Below are positions 53,288 through 60,624 of a stretch of 64,000 nt of DNA, piece after piece. The position numbers and the translations under genes were made by a program. The stretch lies in assembly GCA_052117325.1 (NCBI GenBank), contig JBQKJJ010000008.1, one strand, 5' to 3'. The notes under the pieces are model-generated. The model had not been told where the DNA came from, made no database searches, and saw only the letters and a program-made list of their open reading frames with translations. Positions within the stretch are counted from its first letter, which is position 1; each line of letters begins with the position of its first letter. The DNA comes from CAG-964 sp902789345 (GTDB lineage Bacteria > Bacillota > Clostridia > Oscillospirales > Acutalibacteraceae).

Positions 53288-54061
53288 TTACAGCAGTTCT
53301 ACTTGCTGAAAATCCCCAATATTTTCAAAGCCTATATTGTTATACAGGCTGTAGTTTTTATTTTTATCACGCTGTAGGTAAATCTTTTCAACATCGTTGT
53401 GAAAAAGATTTTTGCACAGCATAGTTACAACAGCTGTAGCCAAACCATTTTTTCTGTAGTTTTGCAATGTTGCAACACCTGCAATCACAGCACCGCCCTT
53501 GTATATGGCTGTAGCGGCGGCACAGCTTATGAGTCTGTTTTCAAGATAACACCCCATAAGCATTGCCGTATCTTTGCGCATACGGTGGCTAAGATCTGCC
53601 ACAAAATCTTCATATAAAACCGCTTTAAATTCAGCACCATTACACTGTAAAAGCAGACTGTAATAGTCTGTTGGGTTAACCTCAGGCGTAAAGCTGTAGT
53701 CAGCACTGCAAAAACTTCCGCTATGCAATAACGGAGGATTAATAGACATTACGGTTCCTAAAATACTGTTATATTCGTTGTAAACAGGACTGCACAAAAG
53801 TGCAGTTCCGCCTGCCATTTTACAAAGATTTATTATTTCTTCAACATCTGCTCCAGGCAGAATGTCAGCAATAAACTCACCGCTGTATCTAACAATATAG
53901 GCAGTTACATTGTCTTTTATTTGATACCAAACATTAATAAGCCCCTTATAGCCGCCGTAGGCTTTCAGTAAGGCCTTTATTCTTACGGAATACAGGCTGT
54001 AAGACTGTTCAGCCAAATAATCTGCAACTATTTTATCATTAATATCTGAAAGAGTTATCAT
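53288..54061 (-). CDS. GNAT family N-acetyltransferase
   Basis: A 257-residue protein; the C-terminal half carries the acetyl-CoA binding pattern AGVATLQNYRKNGLATAVVTML and ends KNYSLYNNIGFENIGDFQQ, typical of GNAT acetyltransferases. The N-terminal half (1-130) is a second, degenerate domain. Substrate unknown. The ATG overlaps the TGA of the upstream M42 gene (ATGA) and no independent ribosome site is visible, so its translation is coupled. Confidence 0.82.
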   Translation of the reverse strand: MITLSDINDKIVADYLAEQSYSLYSVRIKALLKAYGGYKGLINVWYQIKDNVTAYIVRYSGEFIADILPGADVEEIINLCKMAGGTALLCSPVYNEYNSILGTVMSINPPLLHSGSFCSADYSFTPEVNPTDYYSLLLQCNGAEFKAVLYEDFVADLSHRMRKDTAMLMGCYLENRLISCAAATAIYKGGAVIAGVATLQNYRKNGLATAVVTMLCKNLFHNDVEKIYLQRDKNKNYSLYNNIGFENIGDFQQVELL

Positions 54062-55080
54062 AGACTGTTGCTCAAAATTTTATTTGCTACCTGCGTTACC
54101 ACAGCATAGGCAGAGCTGTAATCGTCAGCTGAAATCAAGCCGCAGCTGGAATGCAAATATCTGCAAGGCAACGAAACAGCCAGCGTACGCACGCCGCCCC
54201 TTGAGGTTTGTATTGCACCGGCATCGTTGCCGCCGGCAACAGCCTGCTTATACTGCACCTTTACATTTTCATTGGCACAGCTCATAGCGGCGTCAACCAA
54301 TTCCTTGTCGTATATAGTGCGCCTGTCCATAAATGATATAACAGCGCCCTCACCAACATAGCAAACTTTTTTATCCTGTGCTACATTTGGAATGTCTGCC
54401 GCTGTGGTTGACTCAACCACTATTGCAAAGTCCGGCTCTACTGTATACGCCGCACACTTTGCGCCACGCAAACCGATTTCCTCCTGCACAACAAAAGAAA
54501 AACAGGTGTCGTACTCTAGGTCAGAATTAATCATCTCTATTAAAATTGCACAGCCTGCCCTGTCATCCAGCGCCTTGCCTGTGATTACATCTCCGTTCCA
54601 CATAAAGTCACAGTCAAACTGTATGCTGTCGCCAAGTGAAACGTACTGCAGTGCCTCTTCCCTTGAGGACGCACCAATATCAATATACATACTGTCCTGT
54701 GGAGGAATAGCCTCACGCTGTTCGGAATTAAGCAGGTGCATTGGTACGGCAGAAACCACACCGTTTACATTTTTGCCTACGGTAACGCTTTTGCCTAAAA
54801 TAACACGCCTGTCAATGCCGCCTACTTGGTCAAACTTTAAATATCCGTCGTCGGTAATATAGCTGACTATAAAACCTACTTCGTCCATATGCGCAGAAAC
54901 AAGGAGCTTATTTTCAGGGGTTTTTCTGCCCTTTTTAGTAACAAGCAAATTACCCATATTGTCGGTATAATACTCTGCCCCACTGTTTTTAATCTCGTTA
55001 ATTATTATATTTCTTATTGCTGATTCATCGCCGGAAATTCCGTTGGCGTTGCTTAGCTTTTCAAGCAGCTCTTTATTCAT
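54058..55080 (-). CDS. M42 family metallo-aminopeptidase (first copy)
   Basis: Zinc aminopeptidase or glutamyl-aminopeptidase/cellulase-M family. The start is set at the ATG 55078-55080 (GGGGTG six bases upstream), giving 340 residues that begin MNKELLEKLSNANGISGDE; the open frame extends further without homology. Metal ligands visible are SAHMDEVGFIV, KALDDRAGCAIL, VVQEEIGLRGAKC, and LPCRYLHSSCG. It overlaps the stop of the next upstream M42 gene by eight bases and is followed by the GNAT. Confidence 0.9.
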   Translation of the reverse strand: MNKELLEKLSNANGISGDESAIRNIIINEIKNSGAEYYTDNMGNLLVTKKGRKTPENKLLVSAHMDEVGFIVSYITDDGYLKFDQVGGIDRRVILGKSVTVGKNVNGVVSAVPMHLLNSEQREAIPPQDSMYIDIGASSREEALQYVSLGDSIQFDCDFMWNGDVITGKALDDRAGCAILIEMINSDLEYDTCFSFVVQEEIGLRGAKCAAYTVEPDFAIVVESTTAADIPNVAQDKKVCYVGEGAVISFMDRRTIYDKELVDAAMSCANENVKVQYKQAVAGGNDAGAIQTSRGGVRTLAVSLPCRYLHSSCGLISADDYSSAYAVVTQVANKILSNSL

Positions 55081-56101
55081 TTTCAGCACCCCTTTTCTGA
55101 ATATACAGTGCAATTAGCTTTGCTGTGACTTCAATATCCTGCATATCAATAACCTCTGCCTGAGTATGCATATTTCTTAAAGGAATACTTACAAGTGCTG
55201 TTCTTATGCCCCCTGCAACGGCAGTAATAGCGTCCGCGTTAGTACCTGTAGTGCCGTTCATTACTTCAGTTTGGTATGGAATATTGTTTTCGCTTGCAAT
55301 AGTCTTAAAATCTGCAAACATCTCTTTGTCCAATATTGGGGCTGTACCCAGCATAGGTCCTTTTGACATAACACCGCATTTATCTGCCGGCACTGACGGC
55401 TGTGATGCAAAGCTGACATCAACCACCACCGCACAGCTTGGGTTAATTTTAAATGAGGCTGTACGGCTGCCTAAAAGCCCTGTTTCCTCCTGGGAGCTGA
55501 AAAGAATTTTTACACAGCTGTTTATATTGCTGTCGGCTATTATTTGCGCTGTTCTTATAAGCGAAGCCACACCTGCCTTATTGTCAAGACCTGCGGCAGA
55601 AAATTTGCTGCCTATAAGTTTTTTAGGCTTAGCAAATACCGCTACCTTGTCACCCGGTGAAACATATTTTTCAACTTCTGTTTTGTTTAAGCCTGTATCA
55701 ATATAGAGTGTTCCGTTCTTTGGGGCTTTATCCTCTGCTCCGTCTGAAAGGTGAGGCGGCAAACAGCTTATAATACCACGCAAAGGTTTACTGCCAAGCA
55801 CCGTTACAACACTGCCTGCCAGTACCCGTCTGTCTATTCCGCCACAGTTAGACACCTTTAGGAAACCGTTATCGTCTATATATTCCACTATCAGTCCTAT
55901 TCTGTCGTTGTGGGCGTCAAGTAAAATAACATCATCACTGTTTATATTGCCAAGTGTAGCTATAATGTTACCGTTGCAGTCGCTTTCAAGCAGTGCGTTT
56001 TGTGGCAATAGATTCTTTATAACAGAAAAGCCCTCAAGCTCACTGCCGGACACAGTGTAACAGCTACAAAGCTGTGTAAGTATATTTTCCAATTTATTCA
56101 T
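55073..56101 (-). CDS. M42 family metallo-aminopeptidase (second copy)
   Basis: Paralogue of the neighbour, 342 residues, with the same layout: DAHNDRIGLIV, GLDNKAGVASLI, FSSQEETGLLGSR, VVDVSFASQP and SIPLRNMHTQAEV as metal-binding segments. The residue after the metal Asp in the first motif is Arg instead of the usual Glu. The ribosome site AGAGG abuts the ATG, so initiation at the TTG three codons later is also possible. M42 peptidases form dodecamers that trim short peptides; two in tandem may form a mixed complex. Confidence 0.87.
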   Translation of the reverse strand: MNKLENILTQLCSCYTVSGSELEGFSVIKNLLPQNALLESDCNGNIIATLGNINSDDVILLDAHNDRIGLIVEYIDDNGFLKVSNCGGIDRRVLAGSVVTVLGSKPLRGIISCLPPHLSDGAEDKAPKNGTLYIDTGLNKTEVEKYVSPGDKVAVFAKPKKLIGSKFSAAGLDNKAGVASLIRTAQIIADSNINSCVKILFSSQEETGLLGSRTASFKINPSCAVVVDVSFASQPSVPADKCGVMSKGPMLGTAPILDKEMFADFKTIASENNIPYQTEVMNGTTGTNADAITAVAGGIRTALVSIPLRNMHTQAEVIDMQDIEVTAKLIALYIQKRGAENE

Positions 56102-56199
56102 CCTCTGTTTATCTGTAATATCAAACGAAGCCTTGCCACAATAACTGTGGCAAAGCTGTATAAAACTATTATCTGCGTTATCTGTGCAAATAACCGAAT

Positions 56200-57594
56200 T
56201 TATTTAAGTTCGTTTACAATCTTCTTAAAGTGCTTGCCGCGCTGGTCAAAGTTTTTGTAAAGGTCAAAGCTTGCGCTTGCAGGTGACATAGAAACCAAAT
56301 CTCCCGGCTGTGCAACCTCTCTTGCCTTAGCCACAGCCTCCTCCATATTGCTAACTTCAATAATAGTAGGGTTGCCGTCACTGTAGTTGTCTGCGTTAAG
56401 CACAGCGGCTTTAATTTTAGGAGCAGTAGCGCCCATAAGAATAAGGTACTTAACCTTGTCGCATATAACAGGGCCTAAACCATCATAAGGTATTTTCTTG
56501 TCGTAACCGCCTGCAATAAGTATAATTTTAAAATCATACAGCGAAAGGGTACCCAGTGCGGTTCTTGTTGGGCTGGAGGCAATAGAGTCGTTGTAGTACT
56601 TAACGCCCTCAAATTCTCTTACAAACTCTGCCCTATGTTCAACCCCGGCAAAGGTTTTTGCCACATTAACAATATTCTCAACCGAAACATCTCCCCATAC
56701 TGCAGAAATGGCAGCCATATAATTTTCAACATTGTGCATACCCGGAATTTTAATGTCAGCAATATTCATTACAACCGTTTTTTCACCGTTGTCGGCAAAA
56801 ACAATGTTGTTATTTTCATCAAGATAAGTACCGTTGTTCAGCTGTGATTTTCTTGAGAATTTCAACACTCTGCCACGACATTCAGGCTCAAAGCCGTTTG
56901 TAATTTCGTTGTCCTTATTTAGCACAACCTTTGAAAAAGCACCCTGGTGTATTACAAGATTTTTCTTTGCGTCTATATACTCCTGCATGTCCTTATGAAT
57001 ATCCAAATGGTTGGGTGCAAGGTTTGTAACTACTGCTACATCAGGACCTTTTCTCATTGAAATAAGCTGAAAGCTTGAAAGCTCCACAACTGCTACATCG
57101 TCGTAGCCTATGTTTTCAATTTCAGGCAGTAAAGGTGTGCCTATATTACCGCCTAAATGCACAGTCTTGCCCTGCGCCTGAAGCATTTGTGCAATAATTG
57201 AGGTTGTTGTTGTTTTACCGTCAGAGCCTGTTACGGCATAGATTTTGCAAGGACAAAGGTCGAAGAAAACCTCCATTTCAGAGGTTACAACCACGCCTCT
57301 GTTTCTCATTTCAACAAGCTCATCCATATAGTAGCGCATACCCGGCGTTCTGAAAACAATATCAACATCCAGATTTTTTAAATAATCATCACCAAGGCTT
57401 AGCTTAGCCCCTGCTTTTTGTGCAACATCGGCACTGTCACCCAGCTGTTCTCTTGTACGCCTGTCGCAAGCTGTAACAGAGGCACCGTATTTTATAAAAA
57501 GCTCAATAAGCGGCAGGTTGCTTGTGCCAATACCGCAAAAAGCTATTTTTTTGCCATTCATACTTTTAAAGAAATTTTCGATTCTCTTATCCAT
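56200..57594 (-). CDS. murD: UDP-N-acetylmuramoyl-L-alanine:D-glutamate ligase
   Basis: Adds D-glutamate to UDP-MurNAc-L-Ala in peptidoglycan synthesis. The 464 residues include the ATP loop YAVTGSDGKTTTTSII, GGNIGTPLLPEIE, VVELSSFQL, NLAPNHLDIH and EHRAEFVREFEGVKYYNDSIAS. It lies outside the dcw cluster, 39 kb from ftsZ's neighbours, with its own promoter. The ATG has AAAGGCG upstream. Confidence 0.96.
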   Translation of the reverse strand: MDKRIENFFKSMNGKKIAFCGIGTSNLPLIELFIKYGASVTACDRRTREQLGDSADVAQKAGAKLSLGDDYLKNLDVDIVFRTPGMRYYMDELVEMRNRGVVVTSEMEVFFDLCPCKIYAVTGSDGKTTTTSIIAQMLQAQGKTVHLGGNIGTPLLPEIENIGYDDVAVVELSSFQLISMRKGPDVAVVTNLAPNHLDIHKDMQEYIDAKKNLVIHQGAFSKVVLNKDNEITNGFEPECRGRVLKFSRKSQLNNGTYLDENNNIVFADNGEKTVVMNIADIKIPGMHNVENYMAAISAVWGDVSVENIVNVAKTFAGVEHRAEFVREFEGVKYYNDSIASSPTRTALGTLSLYDFKIILIAGGYDKKIPYDGLGPVICDKVKYLILMGATAPKIKAAVLNADNYSDGNPTIIEVSNMEEAVAKAREVAQPGDLVSMSPASASFDLYKNFDQRGKHFKKIVNELK

Positions 57595-57630
57595 AATGAT
57601 TCGCCTTTCATCTTAAAATCACTAGGTTTA

Positions 57631-57659
57631 ATTATACTTTTTTTGGCAGTAATTTTCAA
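57631..57659 (-). promoter_or_regulatory. Promoter of murD
   Basis: TTGAAA (57654-57659), 17 bases, TATAAT (57631-57636) on the minus strand, about 37 bases before the start codon. Confidence 0.7.
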
Positions 57660-57714
57660 TAGATAATACTGCAAATCCCCATTTTACATTAATTTATTAA
57701 CTTACATATGATAT

Positions 57715-57747
57715 AAAAGAAAAGGCTCGGCACACGCCAAGCCTTTT
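57715..57747 (-). terminator. Terminator of the SUKH gene
   Basis: Stem AAAAGGCT-GGC with GCC-AGCCTTTT (57720-57731 and 57736-57747, one mismatch), loop of 4, then a U-run on the minus strand. Confidence 0.8.
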
Positions 57748-57784
57748 ACAAATAAATGCTTAATAACAAAATCGGTTATTAAAC

Positions 57785-58324
57785 TTAATACAAATCATAA
57801 TCATCTCTGCCCCACAGCCAAAAATATGAAAAGCCGGAAATTAAAGAAGCCTCCATAAACGCTGTAAAGGACATATTAAGCGGTTCTAACTCATCTATTC
57901 CTTCATTTGAAAAATACACATTCTTTTCAGAGCCGTCACACTTTATATAGATATAATCCTCATGGAATGTACCTATGTTAAGGTATTTTTCATTGTAAAA
58001 ATCTTCATCTGTGTATTCAAACGTCTCTTCAAGAGTATCAAGCTTACAGTCGTAGTACTCCATAAACCCAATTCCGTTGCTGTACTTCAAAAGTTCTGCA
58101 TAAGACTTAGGCAAAACAAAGCCCTTGTGCTTACTGAGAATTTTATTAATTTCCATTTGGGATAAACCGCTGTCGGTATGAACAAACAGTCTTGAAAAGC
58201 AACCCTTACCGTTATAAACCATGGGCTTTGTCTTTTTAAAATGTTCAACAAGCTCTACCAACTGCTTATCCGTAATCATATCCTCCACTTCGCCAAAAAG
58301 CTCAAAAGAATTTTCGTCTTCCAT
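57785..58324 (-). CDS. SMI1/KNR4 (SUKH) family protein
   Basis: A 179-residue acidic protein. The central part has KGFVLPKSYAELLKYSNGIGF, the SUKH signature of a Leu-Pro-x-x-Tyr helix followed by an Asn-Gly turn, with FYNEKYLNIGTFHEDYIYIK later. SUKH proteins often act as immunity proteins for polymorphic toxins, but many are orphan. No toxin gene is adjacent. AGAGGTG precedes the ATG. It follows a small membrane protein gene by 24 bases and is probably in one operon with it. Confidence 0.82.
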   Translation of the reverse strand: MEDENSFELFGEVEDMITDKQLVELVEHFKKTKPMVYNGKGCFSRLFVHTDSGLSQMEINKILSKHKGFVLPKSYAELLKYSNGIGFMEYYDCKLDTLEETFEYTDEDFYNEKYLNIGTFHEDYIYIKCDGSEKNVYFSNEGIDELEPLNMSFTAFMEASLISGFSYFWLWGRDDYDLY

Positions 58325-58348
58325 ATCTACACCTCTAATATACTAAAA

Positions 58349-58549
58349 TTAATCTTCACATACTTCAAAAGCAATTCTTTCTGTGTAGCAGTCCTCCGTT
58401 TCGGTTATTGATATCAACCGATAATGAAGCTCGCCGTCATTTTCAACTGCCGAAGCCTTTGAATTTGTCAGCTGAAAAGCAACACACAATGATACAGCAA
58501 GAACAGCACCAAATAATGCAATTAAAGTCACTCTTTTTTTACTAACCAA
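58349..58549 (-). CDS. Small membrane-anchored protein of unknown function
   Basis: Not recognised. From the TTG at 58547-58549 (GGGGGA six bases upstream) it has 66 residues: Lys-rich start, one hydrophobic helix (TLIALFGAVLAVSLCVAFQL) and a short acidic outer part with two cysteines (ETEDCYTERIAFEVCED). An ATG six codons earlier has no ribosome site. It is expressed from a perfect consensus promoter at 58664-58692 and precedes the SUKH gene. Confidence 0.6.
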   Translation of the reverse strand: MVSKKRVTLIALFGAVLAVSLCVAFQLTNSKASAVENDGELHYRLISITETEDCYTERIAFEVCED

Positions 58550-58663
58550 AATAATCCCCCGTTTCATATAATATAATTAAGTAGCTTAAAGAAAAGCAGA
58601 ACGCCATTATCTGCACTATGCCGATGTAATAATTATATTATAACACTAAAATAAGATGTGAAT

Positions 58664-58692
58664 ATTATATTATTTTTTACTGTACTTGTCAA
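58664..58692 (-). promoter_or_regulatory. Perfect consensus promoter of the small membrane protein / SUKH operon
   Basis: TTGACA (58687-58692), 17 bases, TATAAT (58664-58669) on the minus strand. The leader to 58549 is about 108 bases. Confidence 0.8.
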
Positions 58693-58724
58693 TGTAATAA
58701 ATAGATAAATTTTAATTAATATAC

Positions 58725-58762
58725 AAAAAATCCACACATTGGTATGCAATGTGTGGATTTTT
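58725..58762 (-). terminator. Terminator of the flavodoxin gene
   Basis: A 14-bp perfect stem (58728-58741 with 58747-58760), loop of 5, followed by a U-run on the minus strand. Confidence 0.85.
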
Positions 58763-58859
58763 ATAATATGAAATCTGCCCCACAAATTGGAGAATAAGCT
58801 ATTTCTATGTCAAAAAAATCTTTAATAGGAGCAGTATTCAACAAAACTAAATGTTAATA

Positions 58860-59285
58860 TTATTCAGCTAATGCAGCACCCAGTGCCTTGCAAGCTGCTG
58901 TTGCATCATCATCCGGAGCGTCTGCACATATTACGCTGTCACAAGCAAGTACAGCACCGGCATTTTTGCAGGTTTCTTCCCAGTTTCTCATCCATTCGCC
59001 GTCGCCCCAGCCGTAAGAGCCAAACAGAGCAATCTTCTTACCGTTTAGGCTGTCTGTACAGCTTTCAAACATTGGCAAAAATTCGCTGTCTTCCAGCTCC
59101 TCTGCACCCATTGCAGGGCAGCCAAAGGCAATAGCGTCAAACTCTGCTACCTTGTCTGCTGAAAAATCACTTGCTGTAAATGTGCTTGCCTCTGCACCTT
59201 TTTCAGTTACACCCTCTGCTACAGCATTTGCCATAGCCTCTGTGTTACCTGTGCCGCTCCAGTATACTATTGCTACCTTACTCAT
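58860..59285 (-). CDS. Flavodoxin
   Basis: Short-chain flavodoxin of 141 residues (start at the ATG 59283-59285, with AAAGGA about ten bases upstream; an ATG three codons earlier touches that site). FMN-binding loops are visible: VAIVYWSGTGNTEAMANAV at the N-terminus (phosphate loop SGTGNT), FGCPAMGAEELED and FGSYGWGDGEWM. It carries electrons and replaces ferredoxin when iron is short, consistent with its position downstream of the feo/DUF2325/DUF3793 genes. Confidence 0.93.
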   Translation of the reverse strand: MSKVAIVYWSGTGNTEAMANAVAEGVTEKGAEASTFTASDFSADKVAEFDAIAFGCPAMGAEELEDSEFLPMFESCTDSLNGKKIALFGSYGWGDGEWMRNWEETCKNAGAVLACDSVICADAPDDDATAACKALGAALAE

Positions 59286-59415
59286 TAAAATCATCCTTTC
59301 TAAAATAACAGTGCCTGTTTAAATTTCACAGCATAACCAATCCTTTTTAATTTTACTAAACACTTATAAAACACTGTGTTTAATATCACACTGCAAAGCA
59401 CTGCAAAATCTATAA

Positions 59416-59967
59416 TCAAACGGCTACTGTCAGTCGTTCAATTGACTTACCTTGTGACCAACTGCAATAATATGCATTGGTACATTTTTTATATTTTGCA
59501 AACAACTTTCTCGCTTTGTTCTCGTCACCATAAACCTTCCAAAAGCCGGTAAATTTATAGTGCTCTGCTTTATTCTCAATAAAGCCTCTTACATCCTCAG
59601 GGGGATAACCCAAAAACAACCCTATTTCGTGGGGAATTTCCTCATTACATCTTAGCTTTTTAATAAGCTTAACTATACACTTGTCGGGATTACAGCTTTC
59701 ATAACCGCAGCATTTTAAAATGCTGAAAGCCTCTTTTTGTGATAAATCTTTTTTTAAATTCTTTGGTCTGTAAATATATATAAGCACACGCCTTCTTACA
59801 TACCTTAACGGCAACGCACGAAGTCCCTTTGGCACAAGCATTTTATTTAGCCTGCGTATATCTTCATTTACAGCCTTTTCTGTTGTATAAGGCATTGTAA
59901 ACATATTGCCTGTTTTTATACCTGCCAGCGTAGGCGAACAATGCCTAACTAACAATTCCTCTGACAT
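59416..59967 (-). CDS. DUF3793 family protein
   Basis: A 183-residue cytoplasmic protein with LVRHCSPTLAGIKTGNMF at the start, HEIGLFLGYPPEDVRGFIEN in the middle and FTGFWKVYGDENKARKLFAKYKKCT near the end, all typical of DUF3793. Function unknown; the family is found with feo, DUF2325 and flavodoxin genes in gut Clostridia, which suggests a role in iron handling or in responding to low iron. AGGAGG precedes the ATG. It is 10 bases after DUF2325. Confidence 0.88.
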   Translation of the reverse strand: MSEELLVRHCSPTLAGIKTGNMFTMPYTTEKAVNEDIRRLNKMLVPKGLRALPLRYVRRRVLIYIYRPKNLKKDLSQKEAFSILKCCGYESCNPDKCIVKLIKKLRCNEEIPHEIGLFLGYPPEDVRGFIENKAEHYKFTGFWKVYGDENKARKLFAKYKKCTNAYYCSWSQGKSIERLTVAV

Positions 59968-59977
59968 AAAATTCCTC

Positions 59978-60259
59978 CTAGATTGCGTAGGTTTCCAGAA
60001 TATTTTTAAGTGCAGACATTGAGCTGTACTGTGACCTGGCTACAACTGTATTTTGCCCTTTTGTCTCACTTAATGCACAACGCATCATTTTGTGGGACAT
60101 AGTTCTTGTAAACAGCACCATTAGGTCGGGTGTACCGATTTTGTTTCGCATTTCTGCTGTCATTTTTGTAAAGACCTTTGCCCTACAGCTATATTCTTTA
60201 CACAAATTCTTGTATTGACGCACCATACATTCATTTCCACCAACAATTACTACGCTCAT
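59978..60259 (-). CDS. DUF2325 family protein
   Basis: A 93-residue Rossmann-like protein starting MSVVIVGGNECMVRQYKNLC with the LMVLFTRTMSHKMMRCAL segment, typical of DUF2325. The family is widespread near ferrous-iron transport genes; function unknown. AAAGGAG precedes the ATG, and an iron-box-like repeat lies at 60278-60293, directly upstream. Confidence 0.85.
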   Translation of the reverse strand: MSVVIVGGNECMVRQYKNLCKEYSCRAKVFTKMTAEMRNKIGTPDLMVLFTRTMSHKMMRCALSETKGQNTVVARSQYSSMSALKNILETYAI

Positions 60260-60277
60260 ATTTTCACTCCTTTCTAA

Positions 60278-60293
60278 GTTAGTCTTAGCTAAC
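60278..60293 (-). promoter_or_regulatory. Iron-box-like operator upstream of DUF2325
   Basis: A palindrome GTTAG-N6-CTAAC, extended to AAGTTAG and CTAACTT on the outer side. It lies 19 bases before the DUF2325 start, overlapping the likely start of transcription. Confidence 0.6.
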
Positions 60294-60299
60294 TTGTAC

Positions 60300-60416
60300 T
60301 TAAAAAAATAAAGGCAACCGCCTCTTCCTCACTCCACTGTGATGCGGCATAAACCGCACCACAACAGGAATGTAGATTATATTTCACCAATACGGCATAC
60401 TACCGTATTACTAAAA
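60300..60416 (-). other. Hairpin-rich spacer between the FeoB-partner gene and DUF2325
   Basis: Three stem-loops on the minus strand: AATACGG/CCGTATT (around 60391-60411), GCGG/CCGC (around 60343-60356) and AGGC/GCCT followed by TTTATTTTTTT (60302-60322). The last resembles a small terminator. Orientation places them after DUF2325's promoter region, upstream of the FeoB partner's stop side; they look like transcript-boundary or processing elements. Confidence 0.4.
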
Positions 60417-60421
60417 TCTTC

Positions 60422-60592
60422 TTAATGGCCATGACAGTGGCAGCTGTTAGGACAGCATTTACAGTTACAGCCACAGGAGGATTTGCCTTTCTTTTTGTTC
60501 TTTACTGCACTTATGATAATTAATGCAACAATAACAGCCAATACAAGCGCTACTATAATTGTACCGATATTAGCAGATAACCAAGCCAACAT
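60422..60592 (-). CDS. FeoB-associated Cys-rich membrane protein
   Basis: A 56-residue protein: an N-terminal helix (MLAWLSANIGTIIVALVLAV and onward), a basic stretch and a Cys/His-rich tail (CGCNCKCCPNSCHCHGH). This is the layout of the small FeoB-associated Cys-rich membrane proteins of Firmicutes, possibly a functional replacement for FeoC. AGGAGG lies seven bases before the ATG. It starts 32 bases after the feoB stop, so the two are co-transcribed. Confidence 0.9.
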   Translation of the reverse strand: MLAWLSANIGTIIVALVLAVIVALIIISAVKNKKKGKSSCGCNCKCCPNSCHCHGH

Positions 60593-60624
60593 AAAAATTC
60601 CTCCTATTTTAAAATCTATATATT

